Shown here: one piece after another, positions 1 to 6,601 of the stretch
How positions within the stretch are numbered: the stretch's first letter is position 1
Layout: each line of letters starts with the position of its first letter
IMG/VR virus record: IMGVR_UViG_3300023440_000010
Coordinates: 1 to 39,687 of that record
Length of the DNA stretch: 39,687 bases
Reading direction: 5' to 3' (one strand)
DNA from: a virus
Made by a program: the position numbers and the translations under genes
Notes under the pieces: model-generated
Databases searched by the model: none
Seen by the model: the letters and a program-made list of their open reading frames with translations, nothing else
Told to the model about the DNA's origin: nothing

Positions 1-127
1 GAGAGGAATAGCGGTAGCTCGTACCACGTACCCTCCGCATCTAGCCAGTGCCAGATGGTCGTAGGGATCCACAGGGCAAGGAGCACCAATACTGACAGGG
101 CCAAGATTCTAAGATTGGTGCCACGGC
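1..127. repeat. Left copy of 127-bp terminal direct repeat
   Basis: Bases 1-127 are identical to 39561-39687. The size matches a common short-read assembler k-mer, and a gene reads continuously through the join. The simplest reading is an assembly overlap on a circular or circularly permuted genome, not a physical terminal repeat. Collapsing it gives a 39,560-bp unit. Confidence 0.95.
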
Positions 128-176
128 TAAGGCTACCGGGCGGACCGATGATCTTCGCTACGATGTTTGTATTCAT
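1..176 (-). CDS. Two-TM small membrane protein, N-terminal part (gene spans the circular junction)
   Basis: The ATG is at 176 on the minus strand. The reading frame runs to base 1 and continues at 39560 down to a stop at 39464 (176 + 97 = 273 bases, 90 aa). The predicted protein begins MNTNIVAKIIGPPG. It has two hydrophobic segments, roughly residues 25-40 and 53-74, separated by a short polar loop, and a charged C-terminus. Two closely spaced TM segments and small size would fit a holin, but nothing specific proves it. The stop overlaps the next gene (39336-39467) as ATGA, showing translational coupling. Upstream of the ATG there is only a G-rich stretch as a weak ribosome site. Confidence 0.85.
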   Translation of the reverse strand, partial: MNTNIVAKIIGPPGSLSRGTNLRILALSVLVLLALWIPTTIWHWLDAEGTWYELPLFL

Positions 177-213
177 GGTACTGCCCCCTATTTGCGGGGT
201 GTCGCTACACCTT

Positions 214-393
214 TCACGATTTACGCAGCGTCCAGTCGCCGCCGATGAGGTTGGCGGTGTCCAGCGCCTTCCGCGCTGCCGCAAGGGCCTCGCCAAGCGG
301 CTCCTCGGCCGGCGTCAGTGCTCTGGCGTCCACCAGTTGGCCGTCCTCGTAGTGCAGGATTTGGCCGCCGTCGTAACGATAGTGCGTGGTCAT
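214..393 (-). CDS. Small hypothetical protein, 59 aa
   Basis: The likely start is ATG at 393 (MTTHYRYDGG), preceded by GGGAG at suitable spacing, and it overlaps the stop of the upstream gene as ATGA (390-393). The product is small and soluble, with an aromatic N-terminal strand-like stretch and an Ala-rich helix; no family was recognised. It is the last gene before the 37-bp gap that precedes the junction-spanning membrane gene. The tight coupling and the conserved operon direction support it being real; its role is unknown. Confidence 0.7.
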   Translation of the reverse strand: MTTHYRYDGGQILHYEDGQLVDARALTPAEEPLGEALAAARKALDTANLIGGDWTLRKS

Positions 394-623
394 TGCCGGG
401 TCTCCCACACCCACATCAGCGAATGGCAGAGCAGGCATCTGTAGGTATCCCCCGTGCCGCTACTGATACCGAGCGCCCGCGCGCCCCTGACAGCGTCTGG
501 TGCGAAGTACGCTGCACGGCGCGCCTTTGTGCCCTCCTCCTCGAACTCGCGCGCAGGCCCAACGACGTGCTCGACGCCGCAATCGACGCACTGAAGCACG
601 AAGCCGTGCTGTAGATCGCTCAT
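390..623 (-). CDS. Small CxxC zinc-ribbon-like protein, 77 aa
   Basis: It starts at ATG 623 (MSDLQHGFVL). It contains two Cys pairs, CVDC near residue 12 and CLLC near residue 63, spaced as in a zinc ribbon, with a central acidic/basic helix. Its stop overlaps the next start (ATGA, 390-393), and its own start overlaps the stop of the gene before it (620-623), so three consecutive genes are translationally coupled. The function is unknown. Small Cys-pair proteins recur in this leftward operon (620-826, 823-1170, 8235-8594). Confidence 0.75.
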   Translation of the reverse strand: MSDLQHGFVLQCVDCGVEHVVGPAREFEEEGTKARRAAYFAPDAVRGARALGISSGTGDTYRCLLCHSLMWVWETRQ

Positions 624-826
624 TTCTCCCCCTCCCTCGGCGCGAAGTCCCGGCAGTAGACCGCCCGTTCTTGGTCCTCCAGGATGCGCCAGTTGTTCGA
701 GTGCCCAACAGTCATGTAGGCCGGGACCGGGGCAAGGCAGCGGCCGATGGTTTCACGATCTGGGCGCGGCAGATCGAGGAAGTGGCGGCACGCGCTGCAA
801 AGCTGGTTGGTGCTGCCGTCGTTCAT
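620..826 (-). CDS. Small Cys-rich hypothetical protein, 68 aa
   Basis: The chosen start is ATG 826 (MNDGSTNQLCSACRHF), because GGAGGG lies just upstream and the ATG overlaps the preceding stop (ATGA, 823-826). It carries CxxC near residue 10 and further Cys near residues 32 and 60, which could bind a metal. The C-terminal CRDFAPREGEK resembles the end of small phage Cys-containing proteins, but no named family was recognised. Confidence 0.72.
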   Translation of the reverse strand: MNDGSTNQLCSACRHFLDLPRPDRETIGRCLAPVPAYMTVGHSNNWRILEDQERAVYCRDFAPREGEK

Positions 827-1170
827 GGCTTGCCCTCCAGCAGCTCCCGCGACTGCTCCGCGAGGTCCTGGGCCTTGCGCATCCGCCAGTAAAGATCTCT
901 GGTCGGATACTCGCCGTCCGGGTTGGCCTCCCACTTGACCCAAGCGGCGAGGGCGGCGCGGAGCTTCTCGACGTGCTCGACCGGAACCAGCCGGCCGCCG
1001 CACACGCGGCACTTCCACCGCTCGGCGCTCTCGGGCGCCTCCATGATCGTGCAGCAGTGTTGCTTCCTGAGGCGCTCCATCTCGGCCACCATGTCGTAGA
1101 TGAGTGCGAGTGCGCTATTCGGGAACAACTCCGCAAGGCGATCAATGGTGCGGTGTAGATCGTCGTTCAC
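823..1170 (-). CDS. Hypothetical protein with CxxC motif, 115 aa
   Basis: It starts at GTG 1168-1170, with a strong AAGGAGG inside the last codons of the upstream nuclease gene. The N-terminal half is helical (DRLAELFPNSALALIYDMV). A CRVCGG pair near residue 55 follows an HCC cluster, suggesting a small zinc-binding module. The C-terminal third is a charged helix. It sits immediately after the PD-(D/E)XK nuclease and is probably co-translated with it. The function is unknown. Confidence 0.75.
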   Translation of the reverse strand: MNDDLHRTIDRLAELFPNSALALIYDMVAEMERLRKQHCCTIMEAPESAERWKCRVCGGRLVPVEHVEKLRAALAAWVKWEANPDGEYPTRDLYWRMRKAQDLAEQSRELLEGKP

Positions 1171-1173
1171 TTT

Positions 1174-2151
1174 TCACACCTCCTTCCCCTGGTCCAGCGG
1201 ATGCCACACGTCCTCGCGCTTGAAGTTGGCCCGCAGCCAATTGTCCCAGCTTGATGGGCTGCGCGCCTCGATGCGCCGCAGCGCCGAGTCCCACATGCTC
1301 GTGGCCGGGTTCATCGCCTCGCACCACGCACCGTCCATGGCGAGCTGCTCGGCGAACCGCACCCAGCGGATGACCGTTCGCAGCCACAGCTCCCGCTGCT
1401 CGTCGGTGCGCACGATCTCGTTGCGCTCGAAGTTCGAGAAGCCGATGGCCGTCTGGCAGGCATCGACCAGCACGCCCTTGAGCGGCGTGTGCGCGCCGAG
1501 GACGAAGGCGCTCACCAAGTCGTAGGTCCAGACTTGGACGTTGGGGTCGAACCGCTGCCAGTAGTAGAGGCCCGAGACGGTGGTGGTGGTGTGCTTGTAC
1601 TCGCGCACCAGCAGGTCGCCGTCCTCGTCCTCCACGATGCCGTCGAGCGAGCCGGCGAGGATGTAGTCCTCGCCCGTCGGCGCCTTGAGTGGCTGCCCCT
1701 CTGGGTCGGTGAGGGGTAGGGCGAAGGGGTGCTCGATGCCAGGGGAGCCGTCGGCCAGCCGCACCGGGCGGTACTGCTCGTCCTCGCCGTAGTGGGCGTC
1801 GTACCAGATGATGGCGCGGATTAGGGTGGCGACGTTGCGCTTCCGCCCATCCTTCGCACCGACGGCGATCTCGTCCAGCTCCTCCTCCCACGCCTGCGCC
1901 ACCGCCCGAGTGAGCGCATCGACGAGGGCGTCCTCGCGCGTCCAGCCCTCTAGCCGGCGAAGCTGGTAGCGGTTGATGCCGACGTGGTAGAGGCCGCCCC
2001 AGAGGAGCGGCAGCGGCTTGGTGATGGGGCGCCAGCCCTCGACGTACTGCCAGAAGTAGACGAGGGGGTCGCGCATGAAGGTGTCGAGGGTGGTGGCGTC
2101 CCACACCAGGCGCAGGCCGGGGATCTCGCGGCTGAACTGCTCAGGCCGCAT
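1174..2151 (-). CDS. RecB/Cas4-like PD-(D/E)XK nuclease
   Basis: This 325-aa protein is read from ATG 2151 (MRPEQFSREIPG), which has GGAG seven bases upstream. It shows the RecB-family nuclease pattern: a His near residue 56, a GSLDG motif with Asp near 170, EYK (Glu 184, Lys 186) about 14 residues later, and a QxxxY motif near 206-210. Enzymes of this fold cut DNA, usually as exonucleases, with Mg2+. In this genome it could act with the Sak4-like ATPase (37700-38578) and the ssDNA-binding candidate (37206-37658) in recombination-dependent replication, or process concatemers. That link is inferred. It overlaps the upstream gene by 11 bases. Confidence 0.88.
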   Translation of the reverse strand: MRPEQFSREIPGLRLVWDATTLDTFMRDPLVYFWQYVEGWRPITKPLPLLWGGLYHVGINRYQLRRLEGWTREDALVDALTRAVAQAWEEELDEIAVGAKDGRKRNVATLIRAIIWYDAHYGEDEQYRPVRLADGSPGIEHPFALPLTDPEGQPLKAPTGEDYILAGSLDGIVEDEDGDLLVREYKHTTTTVSGLYYWQRFDPNVQVWTYDLVSAFVLGAHTPLKGVLVDACQTAIGFSNFERNEIVRTDEQRELWLRTVIRWVRFAEQLAMDGAWCEAMNPATSMWDSALRRIEARSPSSWDNWLRANFKREDVWHPLDQGKEV

Positions 2152-2497
2152 CGTCCCGCTCCGCGTCGCCGAGGATGGCCACCGAGACGGCATCGCTCGG
2201 GAACACCGCCTCGGCGTCCTGCCGTGCGTCGGCCTCGCCGAGGACGTTCCGAAAGACGTTCGTCACCTGGCGGCGCAACTGCTCGGGCGAGGCGAGGCCC
2301 CGCTCGGCCGGGACGACGAAGGTCACCGAGTCCTCCACCGACCAGTGCGGGCGACCGGTGCGCCCACGGTCCAGATCCAGCGCGATGTTGAGGGCCACGT
2401 CGCGCAGGGCGTCCTGCACGCGCTGCCCCGCGCGGACGAAGATGCGCGCGCGGCGCACCACCTCCACGTCGATGATTCGGGGGCTGTTGATGCTCAC
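2141..2497 (-). CDS. Hypothetical protein, 118 aa
   Basis: It starts at GTG 2497, overlapping the preceding stop as GTGA (2494-2497), with AGGAGAAGGAGAA immediately upstream. The protein (SINSPRIIDVEVVRRARI...) looks alpha/beta, with a mid-protein strand (WSVEDSVTFVVP) and an acidic C-terminus. No family was recognised. Its position directly upstream of, and overlapping, the RecB-like nuclease suggests a related role, but no motif supports one. Confidence 0.75.
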   Translation of the reverse strand: MSINSPRIIDVEVVRRARIFVRAGQRVQDALRDVALNIALDLDRGRTGRPHWSVEDSVTFVVPAERGLASPEQLRRQVTNVFRNVLGEADARQDAEAVFPSDAVSVAILGDAERDDAA

Positions 2498-2688
2498 TTC
2501 TCCTTCTCCTCTTGCTTGCGCTGCCACTCGTCGCGCAGGCGGCGCTGGTGCTCGATCATGACCAGCCACTCCTCGCGCGTCGGCATCTCGCGCCCGTCGA
2601 TCTTCTCCCACAGGGCGTCGATGGCGCCCTCGCCCTGCTCTGCCAGCTCGTCAAGCGGCGTCGGCTTGTCCATTCCCGTCGTCGGCAT
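2494..2688 (-). CDS. Small charged coiled-coil-like protein, 64 aa
   Basis: The chosen start is ATG 2688 (MPTTGMDKPTPL), because AAGGAG lies seven bases upstream; a second in-frame ATG five codons later is possible. It is highly charged and helical, ending in a run of Gln/Lys/Glu, with a tryptophan-rich middle (EEWLVMIEHQ). It overlaps the 3' end of the ribbon-helix-helix gene by 38 bases in another frame. The function is unknown. Confidence 0.7.
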   Translation of the reverse strand: MPTTGMDKPTPLDELAEQGEGAIDALWEKIDGREMPTREEWLVMIEHQRRLRDEWQRKQEEKEK

Positions 2689-2908
2689 CGTCGTACTCCT
2701 TCCGCTCGCTCTCGATGTCGGCCAGCACCGCCTCAAGTCGTCCCTGCTCCGCCAGGCGCGCGCGAATGCGGTTGCACATGCGGTGAACGGCCTCGCGCAC
2801 GTGGTGGTTGTAGCCCCCCTCGTCGCGGTATACTCGGGCGAGCAGCAGATGATCGTCCCGGTACAGCCGGACGGAGACCTTCTCCCAATCAGGACGGCGG
2901 CGTGGCAT
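2651..2908 (-). CDS. Ribbon-helix-helix (CopG/Arc-like) DNA-binding protein, 85 aa
   Basis: From ATG 2908, the N-terminal part matches the ribbon-helix-helix layout: a short strand (KVSVRLYRDD), helix 1 (HLLLARVYRDEG), a turn (GYN), then helix 2 (HHVREAVHRMCNRIRARL). Proteins of this fold dimerise and read DNA with the strand, often as small repressors. The tail is acidic (DDADDGNGQADAA). A GGAGG lies 12 bases upstream, slightly far. This is the best candidate for a transcription regulator encoded by the phage; its target is not known. The palindromes near 9.2-9.9 kb and 4.3 kb are possible operators. Confidence 0.65.
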   Translation of the reverse strand: MPRRRPDWEKVSVRLYRDDHLLLARVYRDEGGYNHHVREAVHRMCNRIRARLAEQGRLEAVLADIESERKEYDDADDGNGQADAA

Positions 2909-3176
2909 GAGACAGCTCTACCTCCAGCTCTTGGCCTTCGATTCTCTGCCGGCGGCCGAGGCGGCGCGCCGGCTTGACCTCTCCACTCAGACGGTTGAGG
3001 CGCTGCGGGCCTCGCCAGGCTACCAGACGGCCCTCGCCTCTAGGCGGAACCCTGCGCCTCCGAGAGCAGCAGCTCTGCCTTCTCCCGAATCTCGCGCGCC
3101 TTCTCCAGCATCTCCGGCGTCGGCTTCTGGGCCATCTCGAACTGCTGCTCGGCGTACCGCCGCGCCGCGTCGATGA
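2907..3176 (+). CDS. Doubtful divergent ORF with helix-turn-helix-like N-terminus
   Basis: This plus-strand ORF starts within the same CATG as the divergent minus-strand gene. Its first 45 residues fill the 131-bp gap between two minus-strand genes and resemble a helix-turn-helix (LPAAEAARRLDLSTQTVEAL), as in small terminase or resolvase-type domains. The rest runs antisense through the 3' end of 3040-3531 and is low-complexity Pro/Ala/Arg, typical of a shadow frame. It may be the remnant of a truncated HTH gene, or chance. Its direction opposes the whole operon. Confidence 0.25.
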   Translation: MRQLYLQLLAFDSLPAAEAARRLDLSTQTVEALRASPGYQTALASRRNPAPPRAAALPSPESRAPSPASPASASGPSRTAARRTAAPRR

Positions 3177-3531
3177 TGCGCCGACTCATCTCCACGTCGA
3201 GGCGCTCCTTGGCGAGGGCGTTCACCAGACAGCGCAGCAGCGTGTAGGCGCCGAGGTCGGCGACCGTGTGCGGAAGGGCGATGCCGCCGGGCGTCTCGAA
3301 CCACGGGCGGCAGGCGGCGAGGATCAGGATGTTGAGGACGTTGGCGAGGACGAACTCGGGGCTGCGCTCGTCGCCGTCGCCCTCCTCCCAGACGAGGCAG
3401 GCCTCGGCGTGGTCCAGCAGGGCCGCAGCCAGCTTGCGCAGCTTCTCGACACGCTGCTCGACGGGCAGCTCGGCCATGAAGGTGTCCATCGCCTCGTTCA
3501 GCACCTCGGCCACGTCTCGCTTCTCGCTCAT
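3040..3531 (-). CDS. Hypothetical helical protein, 163 aa
   Basis: The chosen start is ATG 3531 (MSEKRDVAEVLNEA), because GGAG sits about seven bases upstream and a promoter lies just before it. The protein is almost all helix: an N-terminal EQRVEKLRKLAAALLDHAEA region, a hydrophobic core (FVLANVLNILILAA), and a charged C-terminal helical pair. It was not recognised. It is the first gene after the promoter at 3570-3599, so it should be well expressed early. It could be an anti-host factor, but that is a guess from position only. Confidence 0.75.
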   Translation of the reverse strand: MSEKRDVAEVLNEAMDTFMAELPVEQRVEKLRKLAAALLDHAEACLVWEEGDGDERSPEFVLANVLNILILAACRPWFETPGGIALPHTVADLGAYTLLRCLVNALAKERLDVEMSRRIIDAARRYAEQQFEMAQKPTPEMLEKAREIREKAELLLSEAQGSA

Positions 3532-3569
3532 CTCATTCTCCGGTGTTGCTTTGCCAATCGGCAGGGTCA

Positions 3570-3599
3570 AGACTACAGCAGGGTGAGGTGCTTTGTCAA
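3570..3599 (-). promoter_or_regulatory. Sigma-70 promoter driving the leftward operon from 3531
   Basis: On the minus strand there is a perfect TTGACA (3594-3599), an 18-bp spacer, and TAGTCT (3570-3575), with transcription predicted to begin near 3563, about 30 bases before the start codon of 3040-3531. The -35 box contains the stop codon of the endolysin gene. The promoter at 38607-38635 has the same arrangement. Confidence 0.65.
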
Positions 3600-4153
3600 G
3601 GGGGTTCTGCGCTGGCGGCCAGAGCGGCGGCCATCCGCTCGGCCCGCGCCGGAACCTGCGTAGCCCACTCCGACTTCAACAGCTCGCGGGCGGCCTCGCG
3701 TAGCCGCCCCTCGGCCAGCAGCGCGTGGGTGCGCTCGAAGCCGGCCCATCCCGTCGCCCCGAGCTGGAACACCAGCTCCACCACTACACGCTGGGCGGCG
3801 TCCGGGAGGCGGGCGAACCACGGGTAGGCGGCGGCCGCCGCGTGGGCGCGGGCCACGTCCTCGCGTAGCAGGCGCTCGGCCACCTCGCGCGAGAGGGGCA
3901 CCTCCACGGCCACGCGCCCGCCTTGGCAGGTGTAGCAGTGGCCGTAGCCAATGCTCCAGTGGCCGCGGGCGTCGCGGTAGGGCAGGAGGCGCAGGCCCTC
4001 ATGCCGACGGATGCTGGCCAGCAGGGCCGGGTCGTCCGGCGGGATGGCCGCAGCGGCGGGCATCAGCAGGCCTAGGGCGAGGAACAGCAGGGCGAGGAGC
4101 GGCAGCGGCATGGAGCGATTGTGCCCTCGCGCGCGGGTGCGAGTCAAGCCCAT
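3596..4153 (-). CDS. Endolysin, GH24 (T4-type) lysozyme with N-terminal signal/anchor
   Basis: It hydrolyses peptidoglycan to lyse the host. From ATG 4153 (MGLTRTRARG) it is 185 aa; an ATG two codons earlier sits too close to the GGAGGGAG ribosome site. Residues 16-38 form a hydrophobic stretch ending AAAA, a signal peptide or signal-anchor-release segment, so export should not need a holin pore. The catalytic region has Glu 52 in RRHEG, Asp 61 in YRD, and GYGH, with Ser at the position where T4 lysozyme has Thr 26. The C-terminal VFQLGATGWAGF matches the family. It lies far from the spanins at 30.5 kb but on the same strand of the circular map. Confidence 0.93.
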   Translation of the reverse strand: MGLTRTRARGHNRSMPLPLLALLFLALGLLMPAAAAIPPDDPALLASIRRHEGLRLLPYRDARGHWSIGYGHCYTCQGGRVAVEVPLSREVAERLLREDVARAHAAAAAYPWFARLPDAAQRVVVELVFQLGATGWAGFERTHALLAEGRLREAARELLKSEWATQVPARAERMAAALAASAEPP

Positions 4154-4155
4154 CG

Positions 4156-4178
4156 ACATCTCCCTCCAGGGGGGGGGG
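4156..4178 (-). repeat. Third copy of the G-tract repeat, at the endolysin ribosome site
   Basis: The sequence CATCTCCCTCCA followed by ten G matches the two arms of the inverted repeat at 29148-29171 and 29305-29328. Read on the minus strand, it provides the GGAGGG ribosome-binding site of the endolysin. Confidence 0.8.
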
Positions 4179-4246
4179 TATGCGCGAGGCGCGGAGCGCC
4201 GAGCGCATCAGGAAGCGCACAGCCCCACCCCTCTCAGCCCTTCTCC

Positions 4247-4380
4247 GTCACACTCTGGGAACCCGCGGGCGGGGGCTGTTCCCCCTATAGGGGGAACAGA
4301 CGCCCCCGCGCTCGCTAGGACTTCCCTTGCAAATCAAGCACTTACGCGCCTTCGAGCCCAAAGTGTGACGCAAGTGTGAC
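4247..4380. other. Candidate replication origin: iteron-like repeats around a palindrome
   Basis: The 228-bp gap between endolysin and RepA-like genes (4160-4387) holds AGTGTGAC repeats. Two are direct copies at 4361-4369 and 4372-4380 (11 bp apart, one helical turn) and one is inverted at 4247-4254. They flank a large palindrome (4269-4309). Short spaced repeats beside a RepA-type helicase gene are the usual layout of an iteron origin. This is inference from layout; no activity is shown. Confidence 0.45.
4269..4309. repeat. Large two-step palindrome
   Basis: A perfect 24-bp palindrome at 4276-4299 (arms CTGTTCCCCCTA / TAGGGGGAACAG) is enclosed by a second 7-bp stem, GCGGGGG (4269-4275) with CCCCCGC (4303-4309). 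The two stems are offset only by a 3-base bulge. It could extrude as a cruciform, or act as an operator or as an RNA hairpin ahead of the endolysin gene. It has no T-tract, so it is not a standard terminator. Confidence 0.85.
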
Positions 4381-4387
4381 ATCGCGC

Positions 4388-5293
4388 TCAAGTATCTGAT
4401 TCGCCGGGGGTTTTCCCGCGACGGGCGCGGTTCCGGGCCTTCCGGCAGGCCGGTGAGCAGGTAGTGGCGCGCGAGTCCGCCTTGAGCGGCTTTCCGCACA
4501 CCTCGCAGAGCCGCCCATCGGTGAGCGTGAAGCGTAGCAGCCCCTTCTCGTCCGTCTCAAGCAGCATCCGCCACTCGGGCGGGCGGGGCAGGCCGCCGCG
4601 CGTCTTGTCCCATCGCGCCAGGAACAGGCTGCGCTCGGGCAGGGCCAGCTCCTGCTCCAGCACAATCGAGTAGTCGAGGTTGTCCTCGCGCGCGCTGGCG
4701 CCGCGCTGCGTACCGCCCTTGCCAGCGTGGTGGATCAGCAGGACCGACCGCTCGCCGTGCCTTAGCATGATGAGCCACTGCTTTATCTTGTCGATCTCTG
4801 CGTTGTCGTTCTCGTCCAGCCCATGCACCAGACTGACCCAATTGTCAAGGATCAGCACCTCGATCTTGTAGTGGGCCATCGCGGCGGCCAGCTCACGCCG
4901 GACGGGCTCGCGGCTCAAGTCGAGGTCGAACTCGGCGACCGCCGCGTCCTCGCTCGCGCAGATCCAGAGGTTGTGGAGCGAGCCGCCGCGCCCCTCGTGT
5001 AGGGCGGCGATGCGTTCGCGTAGGTCGCCCAAGGGCATCTCGCCGTCCACGTACAGCACGCGGCGAGCGGTCGGCACCCTGTAGGGCATCCAGGCGCCGC
5101 CATCGGCGACCGCGAGCGCGAAGTCCAGCGCCGTGAAGGTCTTACCCGAGCCCCGCCATGCGTACAGCATGCCGAGGCTCGGGTGGGGGATGCAGCTCTC
5201 GATCAGCCACGTCCGGGGCGGCACGTCGCGGGCTAGGAACTGCTCCGCCGGCTGGATAACGCCGCGGAGCGTGGGGCGGTGGCACTCAGCCAT
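4388..5293 (-). CDS. RepA-type RecA-fold helicase/ATPase with C-terminal zinc finger
   Basis: This 301-aa protein resembles the AAA_25/RepA hexameric helicases. The Walker A motif is AWRGSGKT (residues 45-52), with the family YVDGEMP strand near 81-87, Walker B VLILDN (146-151), and LLIHHAGKGGTQRG (186-199), the histidine motif typical of RepA. The last 40 residues add a CxxC...CxxxC zinc finger (CEVCGKP, CSPACRKARNRAR) that probably binds DNA. It would unwind DNA at replication forks. No primase was found, so priming would use host or unrecognised proteins. It starts at ATG 5293, overlapping the previous stop by eight bases. The candidate origin lies directly downstream. Confidence 0.88.
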   Translation of the reverse strand: MAECHRPTLRGVIQPAEQFLARDVPPRTWLIESCIPHPSLGMLYAWRGSGKTFTALDFALAVADGGAWMPYRVPTARRVLYVDGEMPLGDLRERIAALHEGRGGSLHNLWICASEDAAVAEFDLDLSREPVRRELAAAMAHYKIEVLILDNWVSLVHGLDENDNAEIDKIKQWLIMLRHGERSVLLIHHAGKGGTQRGASAREDNLDYSIVLEQELALPERSLFLARWDKTRGGLPRPPEWRMLLETDEKGLLRFTLTDGRLCEVCGKPLKADSRATTCSPACRKARNRARRGKTPGESDT

Positions 5294-5498
5294 CCGCCCC
5301 GGCCTCGTGATCGATCTGCGTGGGCTGGCCGCCGCGGCGCGCCCAGATCCGGCGCGCCCCGTCCAGCGCCGCGTGGCTGATCGCGTAGGAGCGCCCGACG
5401 CGCTTCACGTAGGCGTCGCGGGCGCTGCGCGAGGGGAAGGTATGCAGCTCGGGGAGCTGCGTTGATCGTCCGATGTGTGTGATAGCGTAGAACCTCAT
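5286..5498 (-). CDS. Small hypothetical protein, 70 aa
   Basis: ATG 5498 (MRFYAITHIG) was chosen because AGGA precedes it at seven bases; a start seven codons upstream lacks this. The protein has a strand-rich N-terminus and a basic helix (SRSARDAYVKRVGRSYAISHAAL). It overlaps the RepA-like gene start by eight bases, suggesting coupled translation and perhaps a helicase-linked role. No family was recognised. Confidence 0.72.
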   Translation of the reverse strand: MRFYAITHIGRSTQLPELHTFPSRSARDAYVKRVGRSYAISHAALDGARRIWARRGGQPTQIDHEAGADG

Positions 5499-5508
5499 CG
5501 CATTATCC

Positions 5509-6138
5509 TCATTCCTCATGCAGCCAGCACCCGGGGCTCAGCAGCCGCCCGTCGGCGCTGAAGGTAGCGCCGTTCGCCTCGATCTCTTCCGCCACCGCCT
5601 CGTCGCTGTTCATGTGCTCATACTCGCGCTCGACATAGCGGAAGATCCAGCGGGCGAAGCCCCGCGCCCAAGTGGCCAATCTGCACTCGTGATGCCACCC
5701 CAACTCGGCCACGTCGCCGCTCGGCATCTCGGCCTCAGCCCAATCCACCTCCATGCTCTGGGGAAGGCAAGAATCGCAGCGCATCGGGCTGAGGTGCGCC
5801 GCCAGGTGCCACCAGGCATGGCGCTGAATCTGCTGGAGACGCATCGCCAGCGCGCGCAGCTCGGCATCATCTGGCCACAAGCGGGCGATCTGGAGGTGCC
5901 CGCCGCGCTTCCACGGATGCAGCCGCCCCTCGAAGGCCGCGCCGATCTCAGGCGGATGAAGGCTCCAAGAGATGTGCTCGATCTCCAGCCCCAAGTGCCT
6001 CCCGGCGCGGCACACTTCGTCCTCGCCGGAGCTGTACCACCAGTCGGCGTCTTGCTGCGCCAGCGCGCGCCATTCATCCAGCGCACGCTTGCGGGCATCC
6101 TTACTCAGGCTCTTGAGCAAATGGGGGCGCGTGTCCAT
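5509..6138 (-). CDS. Phage protein resembling the 'antitoxin of toxin-antitoxin stability system' family
   Basis: This 209-aa protein is read from ATG 6138 (MDTRPHLLKSLS), which overlaps the previous stop (TGATG). The N-terminal pattern AxxxWRALAQQDADWW, then LGLEIEHISWS and GAAFEGRL, matches a widespread phage family whose members are usually annotated by that name, without proof of antitoxin activity. A Cys pair (CDSC) lies mid-protein, and the C-terminus has a Trp-rich helix (ARGFARWIFRYVEREYEHMN). No partner toxin is visible nearby. The family match is fairly secure; the function is not. Confidence 0.7.
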   Translation of the reverse strand: MDTRPHLLKSLSKDARKRALDEWRALAQQDADWWYSSGEDEVCRAGRHLGLEIEHISWSLHPPEIGAAFEGRLHPWKRGGHLQIARLWPDDAELRALAMRLQQIQRHAWWHLAAHLSPMRCDSCLPQSMEVDWAEAEMPSGDVAELGWHHECRLATWARGFARWIFRYVEREYEHMNSDEAVAEEIEANGATFSADGRLLSPGCWLHEE

Positions 6139-6494
6139 CACTCCTCTCTCCCGTAGTCGGCGAGCTGCGCCCAAGTGTACCAGGCGGGGGTACCTGGCGG
6201 GTAGCCGAGTGCCTGGGCGGCCTCCTCAGCCGCCTCGTCCAGCGCGTGGGCGATGGCACTCTGCGCCGCCGCTGCGGTGGCCCGCTTGGCCTTGTGGATC
6301 AGATCGTCGGCGGCATCTTGGGCCATCTCCCGCGCTAGACCCGCTTCGAGGCTGTACAGCGTCGCCGTCAACTCCACCTCAGCCTTCACCGCATGGTCAT
6401 TCCATGCGGCGTCGGCGATCTCCTCAGCAGCCTCGAAGGCTGCTTGGCGGATGCGCGCCAGCGCGCGTGCCGCCTCCTCGTGCTCCCGCTTCAT
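6138..6494 (-). CDS. Ala/Glu-rich helical protein, 118 aa
   Basis: It starts at ATG 6494 with GAGGAGG upstream. Residues 1-95 are Ala/Glu/Arg-rich and predicted continuous helix (RIRQAAFEAAEEIADAAW), probably a coiled coil, followed by a short Tyr/Trp-rich tail (AWYTWAQLADYGREE). Its stop shares a base with the next start (TGATG). No family was recognised; low-complexity helices make remote matches unreliable. Confidence 0.72.
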   Translation of the reverse strand: MKREHEEAARALARIRQAAFEAAEEIADAAWNDHAVKAEVELTATLYSLEAGLAREMAQDAADDLIHKAKRATAAAAQSAIAHALDEAAEEAAQALGYPPGTPAWYTWAQLADYGREE

Positions 6495-6562
6495 TGCTTC
6501 CTCCTCGCACCGAAGGCGCGGTTGTCACTGCGAGTACAGTTGCCTCCCGTTCCCGAAGGGGC

Positions 6563-6593
6563 GGGGCGGCGGGCACCTCTCCCCCGCCGCCCC
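6563..6593 (-). terminator. Strong GC hairpin in the 6494-6602 gap
   Basis: An 11-bp perfect stem (GGGGCGGCGGG 6563-6573 with CCCGCCGCCCC 6583-6593, 9-nt loop) begins nine bases after the stop of 6602-6979. On either strand it lacks a T-tract, so it may act as an attenuator, RNA-processing or mRNA-stability element and not a full intrinsic terminator. The rest of this 107-bp gap shows only the ribosome site of the next gene. Confidence 0.5.
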
Positions 6594-6601
6594 GGCGCCG
6601 C

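Noticed and set aside
1-127. Physical direct terminal repeats as in T7
   Set aside because: The 127-bp length equals a common assembler k-mer, and a gene reads across the join without interruption. Reads would be needed to place the true ends.
2811-2830. TATACT within 2651-2908 as a promoter
   Set aside because: It lies inside a coding region without a matching -35 at correct spacing and faces no downstream plus-strand gene.
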